Shown: positions 7,544 through 16,934, counted from the first letter of the stretch. The stretch is DNA of 64,000 bases from Gracilibacillus ureilyticus (GCF_900111195.1 NZ_FOGL01000021.1:1-64000); one strand, 5' to 3'. Notes: generated from the sequence alone by a model not told the origin. Made by a program: numbers and translations.

Positions 7544-9013
7544 TTATTCTCTTCCTTCCTTTATTTGAAATTTCATTACAATAACTGTTCCTTTATTTTC
7601 GAAAGACCATAATTTCATTTCGCCATGATGCTTCTCCGCAATCCGTCTCGCAATATTCAGTCCGAGGCCTGTATGTTTGGTCTGATAGGATGTTCTTGCC
7701 TCTTCACCTTGGTAAAATGGTGTGAATACCGATTCAGTGTCCTGAATTGCCGGACCTTCATTTTGCACAACCAGAACCGCCTGATCTGCTCTAAATTGAT
7801 CCAGTTCTTCCCTTACTTCTTCAAAAACCCAGCTTGGCAATTCCTGATGTTTGTCAAAAACAGCCAGGCCGATTGCTTTACCTTCCGGCGTATACCTTAA
7901 TGCATTACTCATCAGGTTATCAAGATAACGCACCATCTGCCGGTCATTCATTTGACACGTACCGCTGATCAGATTCCATTTTTCTAAATGGATCTGTTTC
8001 TGTCTTGCCAGTTCGTCATAACCTTCAAACAGCATATCAAAAAATTCCTCTGCATCTACTGTCATCAATTCCATATGATACTGGGTGGATTGAAGCTTGG
8101 CATAAATGGTCAAATCTTCAATCATGCCTTTTAAATGACTCGATTTATTTTTAATAATCTGTAAATATTCTTTGCGTTCCTTTTCTGATAAACCTTGCTC
8201 ATCCTGTAATGCTTCTGCATATGCTTGAAGAGAGGTTAGGGGTGTCTTTATATCATGGGAAAAAGATGCCATCATCAGTTGTTTTTCTTCTTGTTCCTGT
8301 TTTGCGGCTGTCTGGGCTGCCTGTATTTTCTCTTGCATTTGCGTAAAATGCTGCATTAACTGCCCGATTTCATCCTTCTTTTTGTGACGGAAACCAATCA
8401 TTTTCTTTCCAGATGCGAATAAGGACATCCCTTCCATCAATTCCTTCAGCGGACGGTGCAGCTTCCTGTGAAGCATCCAGATCACTACAGCATATACAAG
8501 GATGAATAGGAACAGAAATCCAATAATCATCAGGTTTCTTCTAAGCTGGACACCATGCACCCATTCAGACCTGTCAATACTAATTTCATAGACCCCCTGG
8601 ATTTGATCATTCTGGTATACAGGTTTTTTCACTGTAAAAGCTCCGAATTCCATGTCGTACTGGTAAAGACCTTGTAAAATTTGCGAGCGGCTGATTTGGT
8701 CGATTGTCACTGTATCCATACTGGAATCGTAAACCCGTACGCCATCATAGCGGTAAAGCTTGATTGTCGTATCAGGTGATATGACATCTTCCGTCAGCTT
8801 TGCTTCAATTTCGCTTTTTGGCTGCACCTGGTAAAGTTTCGGGTTATCCAATGCTTGTTCAATGGATTGTATCTTCTCATATATTTCCAGCGTGTCTGCC
8901 AGCCTTTTTGACTGGTCCCACTCCTGGACAAGAATGAAAAATCCATAGGCGGCTACAAGCGGCAGAAGCATAACAACCAAATAAGAGATCATCAACCATG
9001 TTCTTATTTTCAT
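7544..9013 (-). CDS. Sensor histidine kinase
   Basis: 489-residue membrane kinase. TM1 is near residues 7-29 and TM2 near 161-181, enclosing an extracellular sensor of about 130 residues. Next come a HAMP-like linker (KLHRPLKELMEGMSLFASGK), a HisKA box with phospho-accepting His (MMASFSHDIKTPLTSLQAYA, about residue 254), and an HATPase domain with N box NLMSNALRYTPEG and G2-like HTGLGLNIARRI. Its ATG overlaps the response-regulator stop (ATGA), so the pair is coupled. The ligand is unknown. Confidence 0.94.
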   Translation of the reverse strand: MKIRTWLMISYLVVMLLPLVAAYGFFILVQEWDQSKRLADTLEIYEKIQSIEQALDNPKLYQVQPKSEIEAKLTEDVISPDTTIKLYRYDGVRVYDSSMDTVTIDQISRSQILQGLYQYDMEFGAFTVKKPVYQNDQIQGVYEISIDRSEWVHGVQLRRNLMIIGFLFLFILVYAVVIWMLHRKLHRPLKELMEGMSLFASGKKMIGFRHKKKDEIGQLMQHFTQMQEKIQAAQTAAKQEQEEKQLMMASFSHDIKTPLTSLQAYAEALQDEQGLSEKERKEYLQIIKNKSSHLKGMIEDLTIYAKLQSTQYHMELMTVDAEEFFDMLFEGYDELARQKQIHLEKWNLISGTCQMNDRQMVRYLDNLMSNALRYTPEGKAIGLAVFDKHQELPSWVFEEVREELDQFRADQAVLVVQNEGPAIQDTESVFTPFYQGEEARTSYQTKHTGLGLNIARRIAEKHHGEMKLWSFENKGTVIVMKFQIKEGRE

Positions 9014-9711
9014 TCCATCTTCTCCCCAATAAACCGGTAGCCTGTGCCCCAGATTGTTTCAATCCACTTCGGCTCCTTCATTTGTTCACCAAGCTTCGTC
9101 CTGAGACTTTTGATATGAACATTGATGGTGTTGTTGCCCATTCCCTCAACTTCTCCCCAGACATGCTCGTATAATTCTGATTTGGAGAAAGTTCTGTTAG
9201 GATGCTGTATAAAAAGTTGAAGCATCGCAAATTCTTTTGATGTTAATAGAATTTCTTTTTCATAAACGTAAACGAGCCGTTGTTCACCATTGATTACCAA
9301 CCCATCATTAAACTTTATCTCGCTGCTTTGCGGTTCAATACCCTGATAACGCTGGTACCTTCTTAAATGGGAGTTTATTCTTGCCATCAGTTCGGCTAAG
9401 CTGAATGGTTTCGTAATGTAGTCATCCGCTCCCAGGTCAAGTCCTTTAATTTTTGCTTCATCTTCTAATTTTGCGCTAATAATCAGTAAGGGAATGTCGC
9501 TATTCAGCCGAATATTTTTACATAGCTGAAAACCGTCCATTTCCGGAAGCATGAGATCAACAAGCACTAAATCAAAACTCCCCTGATTAAAATCCTCCCA
9601 ACCCTCTTTTCCGGTCGACGCCCACGTTACAGCAATACCTTGACGGAGAAGATGATCTCTGCATATCCGGGCAATCTCCAGATCATCTTCTACGAGTAAA
9701 ATAGAAACCAT
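9010..9711 (-). CDS. OmpR-family response regulator
   Basis: 233 residues from ATG 9711, chosen because AGAGGGGTAG precedes it. The receiver domain begins ILLVEDDLEIARI; the phospho-accepting Asp is in FDLVLVDLMLPEMDGF (about residue 51) and the Lys in ISAKLE..YITKPF. The C-terminal winged helix has the usual LLTSKEFAMLQLFIQHPNRT and NTINVHIKSLRTKLG. It is the first gene of the RR-HK-lipoprotein-sigma-like operon and the direct partner of the downstream kinase. Confidence 0.95.
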   Translation of the reverse strand: MVSILLVEDDLEIARICRDHLLRQGIAVTWASTGKEGWEDFNQGSFDLVLVDLMLPEMDGFQLCKNIRLNSDIPLLIISAKLEDEAKIKGLDLGADDYITKPFSLAELMARINSHLRRYQRYQGIEPQSSEIKFNDGLVINGEQRLVYVYEKEILLTSKEFAMLQLFIQHPNRTFSKSELYEHVWGEVEGMGNNTINVHIKSLRTKLGEQMKEPKWIETIWGTGYRFIGEKME

Positions 9712-9811
9712 GGTAACTACCCCTCTCACAATTACGATTGTAAAGCAATTTTCTGCTCATCTATCAAATTTAATAATTATTTTATAATTGCACAAATTTT
9801 GCCTGTTTGCA

Positions 9812-10049
9812 GATTCTGCTCCCTTCTTGCAACTACCGCTCCCTTCTTGCAACTTCTGCTGCTCTTCTTGCAACTTCCGCTCCCTTCTTGCAACTTCCGC
9901 TCCCTTCTTGCAACTTCCGCTGCTCTTCTTGCAACTTCCGCTGCTCTTCTTGCAACTTCCGCTCCCTTCTTGCAACTTCCGCTGCTCTTCTTGCAACTTC
10001 CGCTGCTCTTCTTGCAACTTCCGCTGCTCTTCTTGCAACTTCCGCTCTA
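9812..10049. repeat. 20/21-bp tandem array with 11 TTGCAAC cores
   Basis: Eleven head-to-tail units of two types: a 20-bp form (TTCCGCTCCCTTCTTGCAAC) and a 21-bp form in which CTCCC is replaced by CTGCTC. The palindrome TTGCAA recurs every 20-21 bases, about two helical turns, so all copies face the same side of the helix. The array lies between the response-regulator start and the terminator of the giant kinase gene. Long open frames through it exist only because the unit has no stop codon; the 20/21 mixture shifts frame repeatedly. Confidence 0.95.
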
Positions 10050-10071
10050 TCCGCTAATTTTCTGCATGTTT

Positions 10072-10099
10072 GAAAAAGTCTAGCGTCGCCGCTAGACTT
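10072..10099 (-). terminator. Terminator of the giant kinase gene
   Basis: AAGTCTAGCG / CGCTAGACTT form a 10-bp perfect stem with a short loop, followed on the minus strand by TTTTTC. It starts at the stop codon of the gene. Confidence 0.9.
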
Positions 10100-13000
10100 T
10101 ACACTTCTATTCTTGCATTCTCTTCTTCTACTTGATCATACACTGTCTCATCAGCAATGGGAATAGAAAAAGCAAAGATACTGCCCTCTCCCTCCGTACT
10201 CTCCACCCAAATCTCGCCATTATGGCATGCAATGATTTCTTTGCTGATCGCGAGACCTAATCCGTTTCCGCCCGCTGCCCTTTTCGTATAATATCTGTCA
10301 AAAACGTAAGGGATATCTGCTCGCGCGATACCATCCCCTTCATCTTTAATAGAGAACACGGCATCTTCCGTATCAGAAATGGACAGAACAAGCTCAATTG
10401 TGCCGCTCTCCGTGTGTTTCACAGCATTTGAGACTAGATTAGCCATGACCTGTTCCATTCTCATTACATCCACTTCTATCAGTGGAAACTCGTTTTCAGA
10501 ATCTATCTTTAACTGATGAGAGAACTTGAGGCCAGCCTGCTCCACTTCGAGCGAAAATACTTTGCAGAAATGGCGGTATAACTGATCGACAGGAATGGCT
10601 TCCATGGAAAAATTCATATTGCCTGTTTCTAACTTTGAGAGATCAAATAAATCTTTCATAAGCTGATCTAATCCGCTCACCCTGTTCTGAATGATTCGGA
10701 GAAACTCTATCTGTTTGTCAGAATCAGAGACAACGCCATCAAGCATTGCCGTCAAGTATCCCTGGACTACGGCAATTGGCGACTGCAGGTCATGAGAAAT
10801 ATTTGATAACAGATGCTTCATTTTTTCTTTCGAATTAGTTAATTCCTGATTCACATCAGTCAGTGCCTGATTTGTTTCATTTAAAAGTTTTGTCCGCTTT
10901 CTTACCTTTTCTTCTAAATCAGCGTAAAGGTAGGCATTTTCAATGGAGACTGCTGCCTGTGATGTGATTAATGTTAGTATACTCAGCCGTTCCTGTGTAA
11001 AAATGTGTGTGGATTGATTGTTCTCCATATACAATACGGCAACAAGTTTATCCTGATAAATAATCGGAAGACATAATACCGATTTCGCACAAGCCTCCTG
11101 AATATACCTATCCTCGGTAAAATTCCCTTGTACTGCCGCATTATCTAACACTACCACTTCCCTGCTGTTCACAACATAATGTACAATAGGCCTGGAAAAT
11201 CTCTGTATATCCCCCGCATTGCCGGACTGGACTGTTTCCCCATTGTAATAATGATAGGAAACTAACTCGATCTTTCCCCCTTTATTCAGTAAAAAGGAAG
11301 CATGTTCTGCACCCGCATATGTGAGCACAATTTCCATTAAGCGGTCAATTAAATCAGCTAACACAACCTCGCTTGAAATAATTCTGGCAGCCTCAAAGAT
11401 AGCTTTCGTATCAAGCTGGTTAACAGATGTTAAACCAACAGTGAAACTGTCTTTTGTTGTAAGCAGCAAATCCTGATGGGACGCTTTTATCTGATTGGCA
11501 ATGTTCACAGCACCCCAGTTTACATAGCCGTTATAAGCTTCTGTCATATAGGATTTCGCAATTTGCGGAAGACCTTTAGCAAGGTAAAATTGGGCGGCAC
11601 AATAATTCGCAACTGCGGTATCCTGAAGAAAGCCATTTTCCTGCGCAAGTTCTATTGCCTGATGATATAAAAATTCCGCTCGCTGGTGTTTTTTGTTTAG
11701 CTTCACCAACTCTGCCTGAACGATCAAATATTTATGGCGGTAATTCGCAGGAGAATGTTTGGCCCATTTTTTTAACTTGGCAAGATTTTTTTTCAGTTTT
11801 TTATACTGGCTTTTTCTTGTAATGATTCTTTCATCCATCAGTTTTATTAACCATAACGAATGATAGAAGAAATACTCAGGTGCTACAATTAATACAAGGG
11901 TGTTATCAACAAGCGGCTCTAGTTCTTTTATTAAAACCTGTGCTACATTACGGTTGTTCAACAGATATGCCAGCTGTAAACGGGTAGTTTTATGAATGAT
12001 AGCAGCAGATTTATCATCAGTAAAGTCAGGAAAATCCCATGCAGGCTGTTTATCTGGTGCAGTAAGTACAGAGATCCATTCAGACAGTTCTGCCAGATAA
12101 TCACTCGTTATTGCATATTCATTCTTTCTTGCAAACATTAACTGGCGGTCGATCCCTTCCTGAACCTGTTCGAGATGGTCACCTTTCAAATACTGGGCGA
12201 GTACGATAAAAGCCCCTGTCGCTCCGGCTAAGTGCAAATTCCCTGTCTCGATACTCAATTGCTGCGATTGCTCCAGATAGTCCAGATTATAGCTGAGATG
12301 TTCTTTCCAGTGGTTGACAAAGCTGCCGAAGACGAAAAGCACGCGTGCCTGTAATGCTCTGTCACCAGACCTTTTCACATGCTCCATTGCCAGTTTTCCA
12401 AATTCGAAGCTTCCTTCATAATCACCAAAACCGGCACTGAGAGTTAAGGCATAATTGTTGTAAACAAGTGCAGACACATCCATGTCACCAACCTTTAATG
12501 TCTGCCGTAATGCCCGCAGCATTAAAATTGTGGCAAGATTCTGGTTAAAATGATATGTAGGTGCATTCGTGTTAATCAATGTTCGCAGCACCTGGTGCTG
12601 ATCTCTGTCAGTTACTGGCTCAATTTTTAACAAATCGGCACTTTGCTTCCTTCCCAGCGCAAGCTTTGTCAGCAGATATTCTTTCCCTACCGTTAACTTA
12701 CCCGGATTCCTTTTTATATCAAGTCCAAATAACCGGACACCAGCAAGTCCTGACTCTGTTGCCTTCTGTACTTCATGGATATGGACATACAAAGTTATTT
12801 TTAAATTGTAAATATAAAGTTTTTCCTGATCTGTTCTGGCATGCTGCAACGCCTCTTCCAATGTACTTTCCGCCTCTTCAAAACGCTGGTTCAAATATAA
12901 CGTTTCTCCGTACCCAACCATTATTTCAAATGCTTCTTCATAATTTGTTTGCCATTTTCGTTCAGGTAATAATTTAAATGCCATCTCGTAATAGGTGAGT

Positions 13001-15306
13001 GCGGTCTGGAAGGCTGCCGCACCTTTTGCTTTCCCACCTGCGATACAGTTCCATTTAATTAATTCATTTAATTGTTTTTCTGACAGACTTGATTGGCATA
13101 TATTCAAATGGTTGACGAGGGCAAAAATATTTTCTTCAATTTCTTCATCCGTGTAATGCTGAAACAATTCTTCGGCTATTTTTAAGTGGGTCAATTCCCG
13201 CTCTTCCATCGACATGGAGGAATAAAAAGCCTGTTGAATTTTATCATGCAAGAAACAATAAGATGGCGGGTAATTCTGAAGCAATAGCTCATTTTCATTT
13301 GGATACACCCACTTATAACTCGTATCCATCGGCAAAATGAGCCCCTCCTCCAATCCCTCCCATAACTGTTTTGCTATAATTTCATAGTTTTCGCCTGTAA
13401 TCGTTTTTAACATTGTCAGATTAAACTGGCTTCCAATACATGCAGCGATTTGCAGAAGTCGTATTGTCCGCTCAGGCAGTTTATTAATTTGCTTCATAAT
13501 AAATGCCAGCATCGTATCTGTGACAGGAATCTGGGGCAATTCCTGCAGATTTATTTCCCAGATGGCCCTGCCCCAGTCAAAGCGGATAATCTGTTCCTGA
13601 TACAGCAGCTGCAGCAGTTGATTGATGAAAAAAGGATTCCCTTTTGTAATCCGAAAGATTAATTCCACTAAAGGTTCGAGCGTTTCTGCTTCCAGTCCGA
13701 GAACCTCACTGATCCATTGGTTGATATCCGCTTTGGATAAAGGATGAACCGGTATGCGGTCTATTATAACATCCTCTTGTTTTAACTGTTTTAAAAGTAT
13801 TTCGAACGGATGGCCAACCTCTACTTCGTTATCACGGTAAGCCCCGATAACAAGTAAGTTTCTTTTACCAGGGTTTACTAATAAATGCTTCATTAAATCA
13901 ATGGTTGCACTGTCGGCCCACTGCAGATCATCAATAAATAAAACGAGTGGATGGTCCTCTGCTGCGAACACATCAATGAAATTTCTTACAGCTAACCGGA
14001 AACGGTTGTGAATACCACTTGGTGGCAAATCCGGGCCATCTTCCTGCTTACCAATTAACCATTCTATTTCAGGCAGGAAATTGGCGATAATCCATGCATT
14101 ATTCGCAAGAGATCGTTTCAACTTCTGCTTCCAAATTTCAATACTCTGGCTGTCCTCTGCCTGTATTTGCCTGATTAAAGAACGAAATGCCTCCATTAAC
14201 GGCGCATAAGGAATATGTTTTTGAAACTGCACAAACTTTCCTGAGATATAGTAGCCTCTTTTGTGTAAAAGCGGTTTTTGCAGTTTTTGAACAAGGGCTG
14301 TTTTCCCGCTTCCAGATGTACCTGGTATGAGTAATAGCAAAGGTTTGCCGTCTTTCACCTTTTCAAAGCTTTGCAACAGCTGTTTCTGTTCTTTTTCTCT
14401 TCCATAAAGCTTATGGGGTCTCTCTAATGTTGGATGTGCATCAAACTCCCCAAGTGAGAACTGCTGCATCCCTCTGGGAGAGTGAAAGTCATGGAAACAT
14501 TTCTCTAAATCCCGCTTTAAACCTTCTGTACTCTGGTAACGTTTTTCCGGCATTTTAACTAGCAGCTTCATAATGATGTTGGAAATAATATGTGGGATGG
14601 TTGGGTTTATCTCATGTGGAGGCCTTGGTGTCTGCGCAAGGTGGGCATGAATCAGTTCAGCAGCATCCTTTCGCTCAACAAATGGAACCTGGCCTGTTGC
14701 CACTTCATAAAGCAACACACCTAAAGAATACAAATCTGTCCGGTAATCTATCGGCCGGTTCATTCTGCCTGTTTGTTCCGGGGATATATAGTGAATCTCT
14801 TCTAAATGGTATGGCGTTATATCCACTTTCAGCATTTCATTCGCAAGCATTGTTGACTGATGAAAGCCTGTTAATCTGATCTGTCCTGTACTATCATCAT
14901 AGATTACGTGATTCGGATGGATCGACTTATGAATAATGTTCTTCTGGTGAACCGAAAAAAGGATTGTCGTTAATTTTATTGCCATCTCCAAAAAGGAGTT
15001 CACATCAAAGGAATGATTTTTTTGTAACCAGTCGGTTAAACGCTCTCCTTTAAAAAACTCCATAATCACATATGGCTGCTCCTTATCCTTCTCCAGTGCT
15101 ACCGGCTGAAGGACACCGTAAGGCTCTTTTTCGATTAATGTGTAGTATTCATGGACCAGTTCAGCTTTTGACTGCGGATTCGCCTGACTGTTTAGAGTCT
15201 TTATCAAAACTTTATGATTCTGATGCAGGGAAACAGCCTTGTACAGCACATATGTATCAGAAATGACCATTTTATCAGTTAAATTGTAATTAAATAATTT
15301 ATTCAT
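10099..15306 (-). CDS. Pseudokinase/AAA-ATPase/GAF/histidine kinase fusion (HstK-like)
   Basis: 1735 residues from ATG 15306 (AGGGATG upstream). Domain order: protein-kinase-like (about 10-275), STAND/AAA ATPase with Walker A GTSGSGKT (about 332) and Walker B LVLFIDDLQWAD, a long TPR-like helical region (about 650-1250), GAF (about 1270-1430), coiled coil, HisKA with LLSNISHDLQSPIAVVQGYL (about 1503) and HATPase (YYTKRAAGGNGLGLAI). This is the architecture annotated as trifunctional serine/threonine kinase/ATP-binding protein/sensor histidine kinase. Oddly, the kinase catalytic loop reads HKSIHPNH instead of HRDxxxxN, and DFG is replaced by TGF (about 146), so both catalytic Asp residues are missing while the ATP-binding Lys (VLIKTL) remains. 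No membrane segment is seen. The OmpR regulator at 15.6 kb is the likely partner. Confidence 0.93.
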   Translation of the reverse strand: MNKLFNYNLTDKMVISDTYVLYKAVSLHQNHKVLIKTLNSQANPQSKAELVHEYYTLIEKEPYGVLQPVALEKDKEQPYVIMEFFKGERLTDWLQKNHSFDVNSFLEMAIKLTTILFSVHQKNIIHKSIHPNHVIYDDSTGQIRLTGFHQSTMLANEMLKVDITPYHLEEIHYISPEQTGRMNRPIDYRTDLYSLGVLLYEVATGQVPFVERKDAAELIHAHLAQTPRPPHEINPTIPHIISNIIMKLLVKMPEKRYQSTEGLKRDLEKCFHDFHSPRGMQQFSLGEFDAHPTLERPHKLYGREKEQKQLLQSFEKVKDGKPLLLLIPGTSGSGKTALVQKLQKPLLHKRGYYISGKFVQFQKHIPYAPLMEAFRSLIRQIQAEDSQSIEIWKQKLKRSLANNAWIIANFLPEIEWLIGKQEDGPDLPPSGIHNRFRLAVRNFIDVFAAEDHPLVLFIDDLQWADSATIDLMKHLLVNPGKRNLLVIGAYRDNEVEVGHPFEILLKQLKQEDVIIDRIPVHPLSKADINQWISEVLGLEAETLEPLVELIFRITKGNPFFINQLLQLLYQEQIIRFDWGRAIWEINLQELPQIPVTDTMLAFIMKQINKLPERTIRLLQIAACIGSQFNLTMLKTITGENYEIIAKQLWEGLEEGLILPMDTSYKWVYPNENELLLQNYPPSYCFLHDKIQQAFYSSMSMEERELTHLKIAEELFQHYTDEEIEENIFALVNHLNICQSSLSEKQLNELIKWNCIAGGKAKGAAAFQTALTYYEMAFKLLPERKWQTNYEEAFEIMVGYGETLYLNQRFEEAESTLEEALQHARTDQEKLYIYNLKITLYVHIHEVQKATESGLAGVRLFGLDIKRNPGKLTVGKEYLLTKLALGRKQSADLLKIEPVTDRDQHQVLRTLINTNAPTYHFNQNLATILMLRALRQTLKVGDMDVSALVYNNYALTLSAGFGDYEGSFEFGKLAMEHVKRSGDRALQARVLFVFGSFVNHWKEHLSYNLDYLEQSQQLSIETGNLHLAGATGAFIVLAQYLKGDHLEQVQEGIDRQLMFARKNEYAITSDYLAELSEWISVLTAPDKQPAWDFPDFTDDKSAAIIHKTTRLQLAYLLNNRNVAQVLIKELEPLVDNTLVLIVAPEYFFYHSLWLIKLMDERIITRKSQYKKLKKNLAKLKKWAKHSPANYRHKYLIVQAELVKLNKKHQRAEFLYHQAIELAQENGFLQDTAVANYCAAQFYLAKGLPQIAKSYMTEAYNGYVNWGAVNIANQIKASHQDLLLTTKDSFTVGLTSVNQLDTKAIFEAARIISSEVVLADLIDRLMEIVLTYAGAEHASFLLNKGGKIELVSYHYYNGETVQSGNAGDIQRFSRPIVHYVVNSREVVVLDNAAVQGNFTEDRYIQEACAKSVLCLPIIYQDKLVAVLYMENNQSTHIFTQERLSILTLITSQAAVSIENAYLYADLEEKVRKRTKLLNETNQALTDVNQELTNSKEKMKHLLSNISHDLQSPIAVVQGYLTAMLDGVVSDSDKQIEFLRIIQNRVSGLDQLMKDLFDLSKLETGNMNFSMEAIPVDQLYRHFCKVFSLEVEQAGLKFSHQLKIDSENEFPLIEVDVMRMEQVMANLVSNAVKHTESGTIELVLSISDTEDAVFSIKDEGDGIARADIPYVFDRYYTKRAAGGNGLGLAISKEIIACHNGEIWVESTEGEGSIFAFSIPIADETVYDQVEEENARIEV

Positions 15307-15415
15307 CTGAATCATCCCTAAAAATTCTAAATTTTAAAATAATTTTAACTGCTCTTTAGCTCCTTTTTAACTTTGTTGTTTATACTGTTTATTGTAAGAG
15401 TAAAGGAGGATCTGT

Positions 15416-15565
15416 ATGTTAGACGCTATGCAACAAAACTCCAGTCACGAACAGAAATTAGACAAAGAATGGTTAATTCTTCTCATGATTGCCAAAAAAC
15501 AAGGCATATCAAAACAACAGGTAAGAGACTTTATAATTGATAGAAAATTAAATAAAGATAAATAG
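15416..15565 (+). CDS. SinI-family anti-repressor-like micro-protein
   Basis: 49 residues from ATG 15416, with a perfect AAAGGAGGA six bases upstream. The core, LDKEWLILLMIAKKQGISKQ followed by QVRDFIIDRK, matches the SinI dimerisation motif (LDxEWxxLMxxAKxxxISxxxVRxFL), the two-helix segment by which SinI and SlrA bind the biofilm repressor SinR. It is about 8 residues shorter than B. subtilis SinI. No SinR-like gene is in the window. The gene stands alone on the plus strand between the giant kinase (divergent) and the OmpR regulator (convergent), so its promoter region is shared with the kinase gene. Confidence 0.85.
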   Translation: MLDAMQQNSSHEQKLDKEWLILLMIAKKQGISKQQVRDFIIDRKLNKDK

Positions 15566-15576
15566 GTTGCAAGGTA

Positions 15577-16302
15577 TCACATTTTCTCTATCTGATTAAA
15601 TTTATAACCAATCCCGCGTACTGTTTCAATATACTTAAGGTTACTATTATTCTTTTCCAGCTTCTTCCTTAGGTTGCTGATATGCACCATGACCGTCCGA
15701 TAATCTCCTAAACTGTTTTCATCCCAGATTAATTCAAATAATTTTTCAACACTAAAAATTTTCCCAGGGTACTGGGCTAACAGGCATAATATCTGGAATT
15801 CCTTCGCAGATAACCGCAATATCTGGTTTTCCAGTTTTACGACAGCACTGTCCATGTTAATTTCTAAACCTGGATACTCAATGAGGGAAGAATCATTTCG
15901 GGAAGCTTCCTGTTTCCTGGTTCTGTTGGACAAATCCCGGTATCTGCGTAAATGTGCTTTTATTTTGGCTAAAATTAATGGAGGGCTTGTATCTTTCTCA
16001 ATAAAGTCATCCCCTCCAACACTAAGTGCCAGTATTTTATCCATGTCCTCCTGTTTAGAGCTTAGGAAGATAATCGGAATATCGGTTATTTTTTTAAGTT
16101 CCTGGCACAGTTCATACCCATCCAGCTTTGGCATCATCACATCTAAAATAATCAGATCAGGCAGCTCCTGTTCTACTATGGTTAATGCCTCCATACCGTC
16201 TTCTGCCAGCAATATGTGATAACCGTTCGATGTCATATACAGTTCCAGCAATCTGCGAATATCCTCATCATCATCAACTATTAATATTTTTTCACTTGCC
16301 AA
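15577..16302 (-). CDS. OmpR-family response regulator
   Basis: 241 residues from a TTG start with CAGGGGGAT upstream. The receiver domain starts KILIVDDDEDIRRLLEL; the phospho-accepting Asp lies in LPDLIILDVMMPKLDGYELC (about residue 54). The C-terminal winged helix has LRLSAKEFQILCLLAQYPGK and RTVMVHISNLRKKL. It lies upstream of, and on the same strand as, the giant histidine kinase, separated only by the opposite-strand SinI-like gene. That makes it the probable phosphotransfer partner. Confidence 0.94.
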   Translation of the reverse strand: MASEKILIVDDDEDIRRLLELYMTSNGYHILLAEDGMEALTIVEQELPDLIILDVMMPKLDGYELCQELKKITDIPIIFLSSKQEDMDKILALSVGGDDFIEKDTSPPLILAKIKAHLRRYRDLSNRTRKQEASRNDSSLIEYPGLEINMDSAVVKLENQILRLSAKEFQILCLLAQYPGKIFSVEKLFELIWDENSLGDYRTVMVHISNLRKKLEKNNSNLKYIETVRGIGYKFNQIEKM

Positions 16303-16625
16303 TATAATCCCCCTGCCTTAAATTGATTAATTGTCTTTCTTTTTCATAGGTAATAAAAACCATGACTGTAATAATCAGTATACCAAATTAGTAACGGAAC
16401 TACAGTAAAATTTTCTGCTTTTACCAAGCTATCTGCCACCATCCCCTGTAAACCTTCAAAATACGACTCAATCTCCTAATTCCCGGGTTCCATTCATTAG
16501 TATATTTCTACTATTATATAACACATATCTGATTACTTGTCAGTAATATTTTCTATTAGAGATCTGATCGCTGGAAAAAATCTAGCCCGATTAACTTATT
16601 GACAGGTTATTTATAATATTAATTA
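16303..16625. other. Intergenic region, no gene seen
   Basis: AT-rich spacer between the response regulator and the arabinose-type regulatory region. It probably holds the response-regulator promoter. No open frame with a ribosome-binding site, repeat or hairpin of note was seen. Confidence 0.6.
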
Positions 16626-16656
16626 TAATGTACGTACATATAGTGAAGCGTTTACA
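16626..16656 (+). promoter_or_regulatory. Distal AraR-like box and candidate cre site
   Basis: 16626-16641 contains the palindrome ATGTACGTACAT and fits the B. subtilis AraR operator ATTTGTACGTACAAAT at most positions. Immediately after it, GTGAAGCGTTTACA (16643-16656) has the right half of a CcpA cre (AAGCGTTTACA) with a degenerate left end. The box centre is 209 bp from the centre of the proximal box at 16843. Confidence 0.55.
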
Positions 16657-16829
16657 GGTTTTTGTACAAGTCTACCGCTTCATCCCCCTAAATACCAAGC
16701 ATCCATTGGATTATTGAGCGGTTTTATAAAGCACTTACATTATTATTCAGTAAATTAACACAACAAAATGGTTAACTGGAGACCCTCTTGCACTTTATCA
16801 ATTTGTTTAACAAGTTTTTATAAATAAAT

Positions 16830-16858
16830 TTGACACTTATACGTATAAGTGTTATTCT
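16830..16858 (+). promoter_or_regulatory. Promoter with 20-bp palindromic operator (AraR-like)
   Basis: TTGACA (16830-16835), 17-bp spacer, TATTCT (16853-16858). The spacer is filled by the perfect palindrome ACACTTATACGTATAAGTGT (16833-16852), sharing the TACGTA centre and the outer A..T pairs of AraR boxes. A repressor here would exclude RNA polymerase. Confidence 0.75.
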
Positions 16859-16934
16859 TCCATAATATAAGCGGGAAACATTCCCCTGAATTTTGAAAGT
16901 GAATACAGAAAATATTTTTGAGAGGTGTATACAT

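Noticed and set aside
9757-10083. Long open frames on both strands through the 20/21-bp array
   Set aside because: The units have no stop codons, and the 20/21 mixture shifts frame; no ribosome-binding site or known protein.
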